Assembly (NCBI RefSeq): GCF_028453695.1
Contig: NC_135775.1
Span: 26,136,545 to 26,200,544, forward strand
Direction of reading: 5' to 3'
DNA from: Augochlora pura
Lineage: Eukaryota > Arthropoda > Insecta > Hymenoptera > Halictidae
Length of the DNA: 64,000 bases
In this document: piece after piece, positions 11,804 to 24,105 of the stretch
Numbering within the stretch: position 1 is the first letter of the stretch
Layout of the letters: every line of letters starts with the position of its first letter
The notes under the pieces: model-generated
The model's database searches: none
What the model saw: the letters and a program-made list of their open reading frames with translations, nothing else
Told to the model about the DNA's origin: nothing
Position numbers and translations under genes: made by a program

Positions 11804-12826
11804 TTAGTTCCAAATACGTAGGAACGAGTCCCAGGAGCCCGTCGCCACCGCCATGCCGTCCTCTGTTACGCCTAGGCAGGACACGCGATTGTCGTGGCCC
11901 GCCAGGATTCCTGTTCAAGACAAAAATCAGATCATGCCAACATCTCCGCTTATCTCCTAAAACTAAATATACGTCCCCGACTCCGTGCGCTAGTTCGAGA
12001 AGACTCCGCCCAAGTTCTCCGTCAAAAAGAAATTCTTAGCTGTTATACCCTAAAACTAACGCTTTATCCTATAGAATACTTGAAACTTCAGAACCCGTTG
12101 CGATACTTGAAGTATCCTCCTTCGAACAATTTCAAAAGAAATCCCTAACTATCCTCCTAGATTTCAGTCTTTTATCTTCACCAATTAATCTAGTTCCATT
12201 TTTCAGATTTGAAATAAATTGGACAACGCCTAACGACATTGAAGGAAATTTTGTGGAAATTCAAAGAATCAGACGAACAAGAAAGACGCATTGCAACAGA
12301 ATGTTAACGCGCGAACGATAATGTCCCCCCGTCTCAGAGTAAGACGTTAATCGGAGAAGGCCTGTTGCTAATCTAATTAGCGGGCAATTCGAGCCAAGTG
12401 TCTCGTGCGTTGCAGCCGGTGCTTTCGAGTCTCCGTGTTCCTTGAACTATTTTAACAATGCTCTACGGAAACAAAGTTCTTTACGCGGTAAAAAAGAGAG
12501 AGAAGGGCTTGAAACGACATTTCTCTTCTCTCTGAACGCTGTTAAATAGTGAAACGGGGACGTACCGGCTCGCTCAACCTTCATCGAATCCCAGACGTTG
12601 CAGTTGAAGTCGTCGTAACCGGCCAGCAATAATCTACCGCTCTTGCTGAACGCTACGCTCGTGATGCCGCAGATTATACTGTCGTGGCTGTAGATGGACA
12701 GTTGTTGATCCGCCCTGATGTCGAACAGTCTGCAAGTCGCGTCGTCCGAACCCGTCGCGAAAGCGTATCCATTCGGGAAGAACTGTAGCACCGTCAAAAT
12801 TCACGTTTACTAACCATATTCCACCA

Positions 12827-12861
<35 letters not shown>

Positions 12862-15192
12862 GCAATCAGTAGCCTTTCGACCTTATGCAAGACCACGCTT
12901 CTTTGGACAATCATAGATCAACAGAAACTGGGACCAAGTCCTTTTTCTTCGATTAAGCTGTGAAATCGTGTTTGAAAAATATCTGAATGTCATAAATACT
13001 CGACATCCAAGGTCTGCGCGCCAGGACTATTAATTTCCTGGCTCTGGCAATGACAGACGTTACTGAATAAAAGATCAAACGAAACTGAATTAAGTACCAA
13101 TTAGCGGTTGTAAATTTCGTACACTGCCGAAGATAAATGGTGATCGCATAAAGTTCGCAGTCTAGTGATTACGGTGTAGCGTGACGATGGGGAGGAAAAG
13201 TTGTTAAGAAAGCAAGGATCCTCACCGTGACAGCGTTGATGTCACTCTCGTGACCCGGGAAAGTCTGCTTGCACGATCCCTCGCGAATGTCCCAGAGCTT
13301 TGCACTGGCGTCGCACGCGCCGGATACGAATGTGCGGGTGTCCGGTGCCAACGAGAGGGACATCACGTCTCCCGTGTGTCCGATAAACGAGGTGCACTGC
13401 TGTCCAGTCTCTATGTCCCACAGGGCACTGGTTCGGCAAAAAAAAGAGTATCCGTTTTCGAGGAGGTTCGAACACTTCCACGGCTGACATAATTACCAAT
13501 TGGGAAGCAGGGGAGAACACAAAGGGAAACACGGACCATTCTCTGCTCTATCCAAACTCGACTTAAACCCTTCTACTGCGGCCTCCTAGGTGGCAGGTTA
13601 CTCTAGCTACTTCAACCCCTTGCCTCTTGTTATTAGTAAGGACTCAGGAGATGCTGCGTATATTTAAAAGTACGGAAGGGTTCACTGCATTATATGTTTT
13701 AATATTACCTTGTCTTTTTGCTTTTACACTCGACGTCTTAGCAATCGTCGTTCGTATTTACGGAATGTAGCATTTTTCAGTACCTTCCGAACAATATCTA
13801 AATTAATCAAATTCAATCTAACCAAGCGAGTGTCTAACTCGATGCAACGAGACTAAGGACCAACTAGGACTCGGGAATGGCGTCGGAAAGGGATCATCGA
13901 GACGGTATTCTCTTACCAAGTCATGTCCCCGGAACTGGTTACGATCTGGTTGTCGTCGTAGAATCGACAGCAGGACAAGTAACCGGTGTGTCCCGGCAGC
14001 TCTCTGCTAACTCTCACGTTGCCTTCTCTCGTCTTCAGACTATAGATCGAACAAATGTTGTCCAAGCCGCCGCAGGCCACGTAGCTCCCTGACGGCGCGT
14101 ACGCGCAGGTCATCACCCACGATGATCGCAGAGGGATCGCGTGGACTTTGTTCGTGGTGTAACTGTCCCATACGATTAACTTGCCGTCCTGCGACGCCGA
14201 TACTAGGTTTCTGTTAACCAAGCTGTTTGTTACATCAATCCAATCACCCTGGCAAACACGTTACCAACTACCGAAAATAAGTCGAACATTGTACCTCGAG
14301 TCGCTTCCCCAGTGCATCGCGTATATCTTGGCTAAGTGACCGCGCAGCGTGCGTCTCGTACGCATCTGTATCCGTCCGATCGGCTCCATATTCGACGTGG
14401 CCTGCACCAACGTCGTGTCGCATGCTGCTTTCCGGGCATCCTGTACAAAGCACAATATTAATTACCAGACATTCGAATCATTGGACGGAGAAGAGGAAGT
14501 TTTACCTACAAAACGAATTGATAATTTCCATAAACTGTGCGTAATGTATTTCGCGAATTAAAGGGAACTACGGGAGCATCGTTTCTACGAAGATTTAGAA
14601 AATGATCGCAATCAGCGAAACATTTCTGACAAAAATACGCGTCTATTAGACCGGAAAACGAGGCTGACGAAAAAATCTCGGAAGGTCAAAAGTCGCGTGG
14701 CCGGCCCGGCGTATCGCGTTCGGCTGTTGGGGAAAAAGAGGATTTAGGGCCTGGAAAGTAAAAAAAAGGGGAACAGACGTTGCACAGGCGACGGACGATC
14801 GCGTTGACCTTTCGGCCGCGACTGGGAATGCAACAGCGTGCTCATACTCGAAGAATGCAGTCATGATTCAGTTGAAGAGTCCTAATTAACGGCGCGTTTC
14901 GTGCCGATACCGTGCGGGCGGGGGGGAGGAGGGCTTTCCAGGAAAACGTCGATGGCAGAGAGCGTCGCGTTCGTGGCCAATTCGAAATCGTAGAAACGGA
15001 GAAAGCGAAGGGACAGACGGCGAGAGCGAAAGGGAGATGAACGTGGCACGTTAAAAACGCTGATTCTATTTATCGCAGGCGGCGCATTAGCGTGCACGGC
15101 CGACGACGCGTGTAATTTCACGCACGCTGGACGAAGGGAGAAAGAGAGAAACACGCGTCGGGAAGAAACAAGACCGAAAGCTGGAGAGAGAG

Positions 15193-15229
<37 letters not shown>

Positions 15230-17146
15230 CGGTGGCGTATTGATCAGAGAGAAGCGACGGTTATGCCGCGCCCTACCACCACCACACACCACACTACTAC
15301 TACTACACCTCCGGGCTTCCACGTTTTCACCATGCACAGAAAGGGATCGCCATCGACGAGGATTTTCCACCGGAAACGGCTTCTAATTCCCGCGGAACTT
15401 CCGACTCCTACGGCGACGACTGTTTAAACGATCGAACTAATTGACCGAGGAATCGCGCCGGATTCCCACCCCCTCCCCCGCCCCCTCTTCGGCCGACAAC
15501 ACGCGCGGGGGTCGAAAAGGGCTATCTTTTTCTCCTTTTTTTTCTTTTTTTTACGAACGATGCCCGGACACAAAGGGGACTCGCATTGTTCGGTCTTACA
15601 TGCTTGAATGGGACGAGGAGCCGTGTGGCCCAATTTCAAAGAGATTCGGAGATGATAGGGCAGGCGATCTCCTAATACTATTTATAAAGGGACCCTATCT
15701 CGATATCGAGTATCGATTTTTCAAGAAGAAAAAAAATGGGCACGGTCGTGCAACGTCTTTGTAATCCACGATTGATTACCGGCCCGTTTCGTGCCGGCAC
15801 GGCAATAATTTCCCCCGGCTCGTTTCATTTTTTTTAAGACTGATTTCTAACCCTTTGCGAACGCCGGGAACAGTTTTCCAAGGAAAACTGAATCGTCTAT
15901 CCAAGACTCGAACAATAGAAATGTCGGAACTTTCGTTAACCACTTGTTCGGATAATATGTTTTTGACTTCGAACCTCGAAGGGTCAAGTCGCTGCTTGAA
16001 AACGGAGCTGCCCTTTTATCGCGTCCGCTTCTTCAATTTTCATCGTGCTAATCGGACTCCAAATATTTCCTATTTTCCGGTTCCACAAATGTTTGTACAC
16101 CCGTGAAAAGAAATTGGTGCTGCCTGGGGGGAGGTTCTAGGAGCTCCCTGCGCTGGAACGTTTTCAGGCGAGCCAGAGCGGAGGCGGAGTAGGCGGGCAT
16201 TTCTAAATAATGTTTGCGATTTTGTTTCCAGCCCTTTAGGGTCGAGAGCACGGACGGAAAAATAAAAAAAAATCGCTGACTCGTTAGGGACGGAATAGGG
16301 GTCGGTTGTTTAATGCCAAGTGCACTTCGGGCCGGCAGAGAGACGCCCTAGACTTTTTTCTTTTGAGACAATACGCCGCTGTTGCATGGAGAACTGTTGC
16401 TTTGTCCCCGATGTCTCCGAGACCGCCGGGCGAACAATGAGAATGTGTGAAAGTGTCGGGCCAATTTCAGGCGACGCACCCAAAGCCCTTGTCTAGGCGA
16501 ACTTAACGCCTACAATATATATACATATATGTATATAGATCGGCGTAGAAATAATTCCCGTTAAAACGCCCTAACGTCGAACGGGACACCGCCCAATGAT
16601 AGCAGGCCCGCGCTATCGTTCACGGTTTCCAGATAATTCATTGGCAGGAAATTCTCGCCGCGATATGGAATTCCGCGTGGGGAGAGCGATAGAAACCAGC
16701 GCTGTAACCGAGCCTCGGAACCTTTGTTCTAACCGAAGTTATTAAACCACCCCCGTACTTTATTAAATGCCCATGCTAAATTGTTATTAGAATCCAACGC
16801 TTTGACGTTTGATGCATTTCTTGCGTGAAGCAAGAATTTATACTTATCATTCAATGGACAAATATTTGTTTCGATTTAAAGGAAATCGATAACACTCGCA
16901 GCGAATTCAATTTTTATTCGCGAATACTGCGAGGCGTTCGACTTCTCCCTAATCGCGTTGTTCTCTAATGCATTTGTTTAGTATACGAAATTAACGGTGT
17001 AAATTGGTCGCGATAGCACGAGTTCAATCCTAATGGCATAATCGCGGTTCGAACGTGGAAAATGGTTGCGGCGTAAAGGTTGAACTTACTCGAACAGCGT
17101 TCTTGAGGGTCTCCGCCTCCTGGCGAAGGGTCTCCAGCTCGTTCAT
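11804..17146 (-). CDS. Gbeta13F: guanine nucleotide-binding protein subunit beta (beta-1 type)
   Basis: Exons in transcription order are 17146-17090, 14440-14295, 14210-13917, 13427-13226, 12782-12566 and 11910-11804. The sum is 1,023 bases, 340 residues, exactly the usual length of the family. An N-terminal helix (MNELETLRQEAETLKNAVR, for G-gamma pairing) is followed by a seven-bladed WD40 propeller; blade ends read VWD, ALWD, KLWD, RLFD, NVWD and finally RIWN at the C-terminus. All junction phases agree and every join reproduces conserved family sequence (for example DSR|NLVSASQ). The start is supported by an in-frame TAG at 17156-17158, four codons upstream. The protein joins G-gamma on the inner plasma membrane and relays signals from G-protein-coupled receptors; in flies Gbeta13F also acts in asymmetric neuroblast division. 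Intron 1 is 2.65 kb. The match is to Gbeta13F/GNB1, not the eye-specific Gbeta76C or GNB5 type. Confidence 0.97.
12831..12862. repeat. (TC)n microsatellite in a G-beta intron
   Basis: A nearly pure TC run in the intron upstream of G-beta exon 5 (intron 12783-13225); on the transcribed strand it is a GA tract. Confidence 0.85.
14441..17089 (-). other. first coding intron of the G-beta gene
   Basis: This 2.65-kb intron separates the first 19 codons from the WD40 exons. It contains a (GA)n tract at 15182-15227 and CpG-rich unique sequence. ORFs up to 162 codons here (14882-15370 minus) run through the GA tract and show no family features. Confidence 0.7.
15182..15227. repeat. (GA)n microsatellite
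   Basis: Nearly pure GA dinucleotide run inside G-beta intron 1. Confidence 0.9.
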
Positions 17147-18916
17147 GATGTCTGTCTAGCGATACGGTCGGTCACGGGGACACCCGTCAAGGGCGGTCGA
17201 GGGTGTCTCGTGAGGAGGGGTGGAGGTGGTCGAACCCCCGGCGAGCCTTAAAACGTGGTTCTCGAGGGTCTCGCGGCTTCTATCTCGTTCGCCTTCGAGC
17301 TGGGAAGGTAGCTGGGGCCCAGTGTCACGCCGTCGACGCTTCTTTCGACGGGCAACGCAGTTCCTCGAGCTTCCCACCACCGGGAACAGGAACAGGCAGA
17401 AGAAGCAGAACGAGAAACAGAATATCGAGCCTCCCTCTCCAGCTGGCTCCGCCGGTCGCTTCTCTTCTCGGGCCTGATGCTTCCCTCGGATCCGCCGCCG
17501 CTGCTTCTCGCACGACTTCCGTTTCCGCCGCTACCACCGGAACCAGAGTCAGGCCACCGCTGACTCTCCCGCCCCTCGCGCCAGCTTTGACACCTCCTAG
17601 CGAGATCGTTGCCACCCCTGTTAACAGATGCGTCAGAATTAGATCTTAGATTAAGAATTAGATCTTGGATTCGCGCGGCTCGAGCGCGAAACTTTCGGGA
17701 CCGATCATAACCAACAGGAAAGGATAATTAATTGGTCTTAACGAAACGAAAAGAATCCGGCCGTCCTTACAGGTAAGTCTCGCATCGAAAATGCCAAAGG
17801 TGCACGATGCAAACTTCGCAGTCCGTTTCTGGCCGGTTAGTTAATTATATCTGTCGAGGAACTAGGAAAGACGTCCAAGTGGAACGACTTCTTTGATCCG
17901 GTGAATCTTTAAGCAGGCACCAAGTTCGAGGACTGCCTGCTACCTCCGAGCGGTTAATTAGTTGCGTCGGAATATTAGCGGTATCACGGGGACCGTGCAA
18001 GCAAGAACGCATTAATCGTTCTATTCTGGTCGAGCCGTGCAAAGCGCATTCGTGTCACGGACAGCACATTTTTTTCGTTAGCGCAACTACTAGAGCGTCA
18101 TTAATCTTCGACTAGATAAAGAAGACGTCCTCCTGCTTCTGGGTTTCCAGCTTGCTCTCTCTCTCTCTCCCCCCATTCCCTGGCTTGAATTCACGGGAAA
18201 GAAGGCGGAGAGAGAAGGAAAAAAGAAGTGTTCCTTGAAGCCGGGCGCGCGTCGTACGCGCGAGGATTCCGCCGGGAACGTGCTATTTTTATCTAACGAA
18301 CCGACACCGCGACCATGGGCCAGACGTGCGTTATCTACGAATTTCGCTGGTAATCGTTCGAAAGATTCGCGGAGAAACTCACGATCCGAGCTCTCGTTCG
18401 ACATCCGCCGGATTCTCACGAACCGCGCGAGAAAAACGGTAGAGGGGGAGGCGAACGGTATCCCCGGGACAGATAGGCCGGCGAAATTTTTCAGGTGCCA
18501 TCGGAACTCGACGCGAGCGTCGTCCTTCACCTCCAAAAAGGTCTCACAACCCGGGGAATCCGAGGGTTGTCGATCTAACGGCCAAGTTGTTCTCATTTTC
18601 CGGAACCGATGGGGGCTCGGCTCGGCGCATGAGCGACCACGGTAGAACAACCGTGTGTGCACACAGGGTGTCCCGTGGAAAACCTAACCCCGCCGACAAA
18701 TTCGCGAAAACGAACGCGGCGAAGAGTTCCGACTGTCGGACCCTTGGGAACGCGTCGGACACCTGCCACGGTGGGACGCGTGCTCTCCCCCTGCCGTTCA
18801 CTTCTCAACCGCCGCTGACTCGTCGCTCGAAATCAACCTCCCGCCTCTAGAACTTCTCCAGAAACACCCGCGAGCACGGGCTCTCCCCATTATTCGCGAT
18901 ACCCAGGCGGTACAAC

Positions 18917-19880
18917 CTCTCGACGAGAACGCCGGGAATAATTCACAGGAAGCGAACGTAGCAGCTAGAACAGCTTCAGGCCGCCCCACTCCCCTTTCCC
19001 CCCGCCCCTCGCCTCGCGCCGAGGACGCCGCGGAGGGTGTACACCCTTCTCTGTTCGCGTTTCCAGGCAGTTTGCTTCTCAACAAGTTGCAGAAAAATTC
19101 ACAGAACCGGAGGCGGCGGGTATATCGTTCTCGTCGCTGCAACTCCTACCCTCCGGATCGCTTGAAACACCCTTCGCCGAGGGTGCAACACGGAGGGTCC
19201 CGCACTCTCTCTCTCCCTCTCTCTATCTCTCTCCCTTGCCCGCGTTTCCGAGCGGTTCACTTCTCGGCAAGTGCCAGAAAATTCACAGAAGCGAAACCGA
19301 GACTCGCTCTAGACACTATGACTCAACTTCCAACACCTCCGACTCGAATCGGCAAGAGGGTCGTGCAACGGTTGACATTTAGATTTTCGCGTGGTTTGCG
19401 TCCCGACGAGTGCCGGAAGAGTTCACCGAAGAAAATCGCGAGCGAACCGAGGATCGTTCCCGTCACTGGAAATGATTTCGATGTTCCGAGAGGGGCAAGA
19501 ACAGGGTGTACACCGTTATCGTTCACAATTTCAGAGAATTCGCGTCTCGACGAGTGCCGGGAGAGTTCACAGAAGGAGACGAAGAACCAACCGAGTCGTT
19601 CTAGCCACTGGAACCGAACTTCCAACCCCTAAGATCGCTTCACCACCTCCACCGTAGATATATATGTCACTGGTATTCACATTTTTCGAGCAGTTCTGTT
19701 CTCAACAAGTGTTGAGAGAGCCTCGCCAGGCCGCGTTCCACTCCGAACCTCGACTTCCAACCCCCGGGGCCACTTCGACACCTCCGCGAAGGGTGCGAGA
19801 GGGTGAACTCCCCTGTTATTAATATTTCCAGAAGGTTCTCGTCGCGACGAGCACCGGGGAACTTCGCTGAAGGGGATCGA
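18917..19880. repeat. degenerate tandem array, about seven units of roughly 150 bases
   Basis: A motif close to CTCGACGAGTGCCGG followed by AGTTCACAGAAG recurs at about 18918, 19074, 19261, 19403, 19547, 19700 and 19845, at intervals of about 140-190 bases. A TTTCCAG or TTTTCG word usually precedes it, and several units also carry a GGGTGTACACC- or GGGTGCAACAC-like block. The units are strongly diverged, with many substitutions and indels. No reading frame is kept from unit to unit, so this looks like an old non-coding tandem repeat. Confidence 0.65.
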
Positions 19881-19908
19881 GTGCTCGCGGAGGCTGTTCC
19901 AGGTGAAC

Positions 19909-19914
19909 TTACAC
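19909..19914 (-). promoter_or_regulatory. candidate splice donor of a non-coding 5' exon of the G-beta gene
   Basis: On the minus strand, GAGCGT|GTAAGTT is a near-consensus donor. It lies upstream of the G-beta start codon, downstream of a CpG-rich and (GA)n-rich stretch at 19915-20160. It could end a 5' UTR exon joined to an acceptor just before 17146 (for example the CTAGACAG ending near 17151). This is the only GTAAGT donor I noted on that strand in the region; no transcript evidence is available. Confidence 0.25.
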
Positions 19915-20089
19915 GCTCCGTCCGTCTTCCCCCGTCGTCAGAGCGTCATGGATCCCTCGGCAACATAACCTCCCGGTGTGCAACGTTCTCGAGGAGGGCG
20001 AGGAGTAGCCTGGCCGTGCCCGTGTTCCACCGCCAGATTGCGCCCCCGCTGGAACGCCAGAAATTCCGGCGAAAGGTGTCTTAGGCAAA

Positions 20090-20144
20090 GAGAGAGACAG
20101 AGAGAGAGAAAGAGATAGAGAGAGAGATAGGGAGGGAGGGAGAG
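20090..20144. repeat. (GA)n microsatellite
   Basis: Interrupted GA repeat grading into GGGA units. Confidence 0.85.
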
Positions 20145-21609
20145 TTCTAGCACGGAAGAGGATCACGCACGCACACGTAGTACGAGGACCGGTGAATCGC
20201 GCCCATTGGTGCGAGCGGCTCTCTTTTCATGTCGCGTTCACAGGAACCGTCGAAGCAAGGAATCGATGAACAGAGTCGTGGCTCGCCCCTTTCACCCTCT
20301 CGCCGCTTACTCTCCCTCCCTCTCTCTCTCTCTCTCTCTTTCCTCTACGTTCTCAGCTTTACTACCCTCTCTCCTCCTCGTCTGTTGCTCAGTCAGGGTG
20401 CACACGGGAGCGAATCCTCTTCTGGTCGACGTCCACTGGCCGGACACGTTCGAATAAGACTAGGAGACCCACAAAGCCGGACGCACCGATCTTCGACAGG
20501 GTTTCGAGAACCACACCCAGGCAGGACGACGCGGTGGTTTCGAGAGAAGACCGCCTGGGCGGATGAAACCAGAGGGTAGGGATGAGCGACGCTGGCGCCG
20601 CGGCGCCCGAGTACCGGCCGACTACTACCGGCGTCGCCAGGACGCCATTGTCGAGCGTGACAGGTTGCCGTTGGCGGTTCCCATTCTACGATAACCGTTC
20701 CTACGCCCGCGGCACGGTAAACTGCAGCCTCCGACAGCGAAACGAATTTACAAGATGGGGCGGCTCCGCACTCACTTTCAGAATCTGTGCTACGAAGACG
20801 CTTGGAGAAAGTTTCGGCGAATTTTTCGAACGGCGATGGACTCGACAGCGAGACGAATTTTCAAGCCGTGCGAGAGGTTGTGTCCAATTCATCCCCTTTG
20901 AAAGTCTCTGCTCGAGGGACAGTCGGAAGAAGACTTCGAATAGACTTCGAGTCTTCAAAGGAAACGGATTCCGACGTGTTCGACTTCACGGAGGAACTAT
21001 TTTTGAAGTTTAGGGTGGGTTTCCAGGACCACCCCTACTCTCTAGAAGCTCCGAACTACATCGCCTTCGAAACTGGCTGCACGAGGACCAGCTGGAAAAC
21101 TTCTCCGGCGTTCATTTGGGGGTATCGTCGCGTCCCCCGGGTGCTCCGAAATTCCATTCATTTCTGAGGGGGCTATCGATCATCCCTCGCGACGATTCCA
21201 TTAGAATCAACGCCGGAATCACCGTTTTATGCCCGAACGATACATCGAACTATGTTGAAGCCGCTTCGTAGATGAGTCTAGCCATTTCCGAGGAATGTGT
21301 AATTAACGGACCGGGCCGCGTTCACGGCATTCGTCGCAGAAAAACGTGTCTGCGGCTTAGAGCTTGTTCGACCCAGATTCCGTTTATCGCCCTTATCAAG
21401 GAAGAGGCTCCCGTGCGCGATGTTCGCGTGGATCGGTCGTTGTTCAGCCGTTCGGCCGGTGGTGGGAGGAGACCGGCGGACCTATCTGACTGAAGGCTCT
21501 CTCCTCTATCATCGGGATCCCTAGGCCGTCCTACACGCGTTCCCGGATGCACGAATGGGAGCAACAGTTGAACCACGCGGGTCAACGTCCAATACGATCT
21601 CTCGCACTT

Positions 21610-21673
21610 GGTCTCTCTCTATCTATCTATCTATCTCTCTCTATCTCTCTCTATCCGCCTCTCTTTCTCTCCT
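21610..21673. repeat. (TC)n/(TCTA)n compound microsatellite
   Basis: TC dinucleotides mixed with several TCTA tetranucleotides. Confidence 0.85.
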
Positions 21674-22242
21674 GGTCTCCCCATCTGCTACGAACCGACT
21701 GTGTAGAACCGCGAGGCTGCCAAGTACCTCACACCAAGTGTGCACTTCGACCAAGTCCCTGGCACGGCCCAACGGTCTTTAACAGCGACGACAAAGGATG
21801 GTAGGGAAGCCGGGAAAGGCCTGGCCGATCGGCAACGCGTCCTCGGATTACGTTCGGACGCCTGTTGGAGTCGCACCTGCCAGCCCTCCGTTCCAATCAG
21901 TGGCCCCGTGTTTACCTGGCGGACACCCTCTGTCCACCTCCTCCCTTTCCGCGACGCAACTGTTCCCGGAGCTGAGCCCGATTCGTCGCGATTTCACCGA
22001 TTTCCTAGCCGCTGTTGCGGGAGAGTCGATTAAACGACATCTCCTCCCTTGGCAGAGACTCCGAGTCGTTTTTCTTCGAGGACAAAGGTGGGAAAAGTTA
22101 ATCGATGCTATCGCAATCGAAAGGGCGAGTAGTAGTCTACAGGCTCTGTACAGGTCTTTCACCCCGGTGGCTAACACCTGTAGTATAGTTTACACGGTTT
22201 TCTGGAACCCAGTTGATCCGAGGGCTCATCATTCATTCATCA

Positions 22243-22560
22243 ATTGAAAAAACAAACTTCTGCCACCCAGATCGACCAAGTACATAATCGCTCCGTTAGC
22301 CAGGTTAAATCGCCCGCGGGTGCTTCATCCTAGGATCGAACGTCTCGGCAAGTTCGCGGCGTCGTTTCCTAGAACCAGCAAAGTTGAAGAACCTAACACA
22401 GCCTATTGAAAAAGCAAACTTCTGCTGCGGCTAGAGCGACGGGGCGAGCCACGCCGCATCTAACTGTAGGCGTTATCTATGCATCGCGGCGGCGCGATGA
22501 TTTCCTAGAAGCCGAGTCGCCGTGAGCGCGGCAACATCCACGCCGGTTGAAGAATAATTG
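22243..22560. repeat. degenerate direct duplication, unit about 162 bases
   Basis: ATTGAAAAA(A/G)CAAACTTCTGC occurs at about 22243 and 22406, and GTTGAAGAA at 22384 and 22546, giving offsets of 163 and 162 bases. TTTCCTAGAA occurs between them at 22365 and 22501, so one copy carries an internal deletion. The rest is heavily diverged. Confidence 0.55.
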
Positions 22561-23628
22561 AATGTAAATGGCGATCAAACGGAGCCTAACGATATTAATT
22601 ACAAAGTATCCGCAGGTAAAGCAGCTTCGTTACACAGCCGGCACCTCCGCCGTGTTCCCTTCTCGCGTAGGAACGACAGAGCGGCGCATTACAGCTGATG
22701 ACTGTAATTCGCGACGGCGCACGACCTACTTTCGAAACGCGTGGAATCGGAGAGGATCAGCTTCCCAACGGCTACACACCGGCCGCCTGTCTCTGGACTC
22801 TATCGAACTTTTGCGATAACAGCACGCGCTGGCCGACGATGGTCGCGGAGAGGCCGCCCTCTCCTAATTCATCCCCGCGAGAGGGGGCTGCTCTCTCTCT
22901 CTCTCTCTCTGTCACACGCCTTTTCGCAAAGGGGAGTCCACCTCCGACTTTCGGCGCACGCGGACGGAGATCCGTCTGAGAATAGTACGAGAATAAAGAA
23001 CGCGTCCGCTTAAAATAAGCCGTGACGCAAGCCGATCGATCTATCAATCAATCTGCGAACTGCACCGCAAAGAGAAACACTTGTTCGTTTTGTCCGACGC
23101 GTTCTCCCTACGAAAGCATCGATCGCGAAGACAGACGTAAACCGTCGGGCAAAGCGAGCGAGCGAGCGAGCGAGCTAGCGTGCGAGCGTGCTAGAGCCGA
23201 ACGCGACCAGCGCCGATGTCGCGGAAAGAGAGCGAGCCTGGCCCCTGACCATTAACAATTCAAAGAAGTTAATTCAGGTGGTGGTATATGAGTCACCTAT
23301 CCGAACCTTTCATTGTTACCGTAGTAGGGAAAAGACGACCGAAGGAAAATCAACCCCGAAACCGGCTCGCGTCCCCCCCTCTTCCTCTCTTAGAGGTCCC
23401 CCGAGGGGTCGGAGGAAGATCGATAGTTTCTCTCGGAGAGAGAGAGAGAGAGAAAAAAAAACACTGTCTAGATCCCGAAGGAGCGGCGGTGTGTGCGTGC
23501 GCGCGCGCGCGATCTCGGTTAATCGGTGATCTGGGAGCTGGACAGAAGGTAATTAGCCAGTTGAGGATTCCTCTGTTCTCCGCTAAATTTTTCAACACCG
23601 CATTAAACATTCCGGCAAAAAGTGTGTG

Positions 23629-23662
<34 letters not shown>

Positions 23663-23760
23663 GCTCTCGGCGACTGTTCCGCCGTGTGCTGGCGCTCTCG
23701 ACGAATCCCAAAGCGATCCGGAGCGGGACGATACATTGCGGCGAGGTGACGGCAGGTGAA

Positions 23761-24105
23761 TGACGTCAGAAGCCAGACCGTGACGTCAGGATCTAACCTG
23801 AATACGGGGAGCCGCCGATACCGGACGACGGTTTTCTTTCGAGAATTCTATTTCGCCCCGGAGAGGGTTTAACGTCTCTTCCCGAATCGATCCTCTATAT
23901 TTAAACGCCCGATAAAGATATATCAATTGATCCGGGATGAGGAGAAACAGCGAATTCTCATCGGCGTGGTTCTCTCTACCTCTCTCTCTCTCTCTCACAC
24001 ACTCTCCGTCGATCTCGACGAGGCGAAGGATCTCGGTGTGGCCGCGTGAAGAAATTAAGCCGCGAATAGATCGTTTCGCTATTTTTACGGACCACCGTGA
24101 CGTCA
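23761..24105. promoter_or_regulatory. cluster of three perfect cAMP-response elements
   Basis: The palindrome TGACGTCA occurs at 23761-23768, 23781-23788 and 24098-24105. The second and third copies share the longer context ACCGTGACGTCAG. TGACGTCA is the established binding site of CREB/ATF bZIP factors. The cluster lies about 7 kb upstream of the G-beta start codon, close to where its promoter could be; assignment to that gene is inference. Confidence 0.5.

Noticed and set aside
17203..17649. Overlapping plus- and minus-strand ORFs of 85-148 codons just upstream of the G-beta start
   Set aside because: All strands are open here because of GC-rich composition. An in-frame TAG at 17156-17158 excludes an N-terminal extension of G-beta.
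19072..19657. ORFs of 186 and 88 codons through the tandem array
   Set aside because: Repeat units fall in different frames and are broken by indels, so the array is not a coding repeat.
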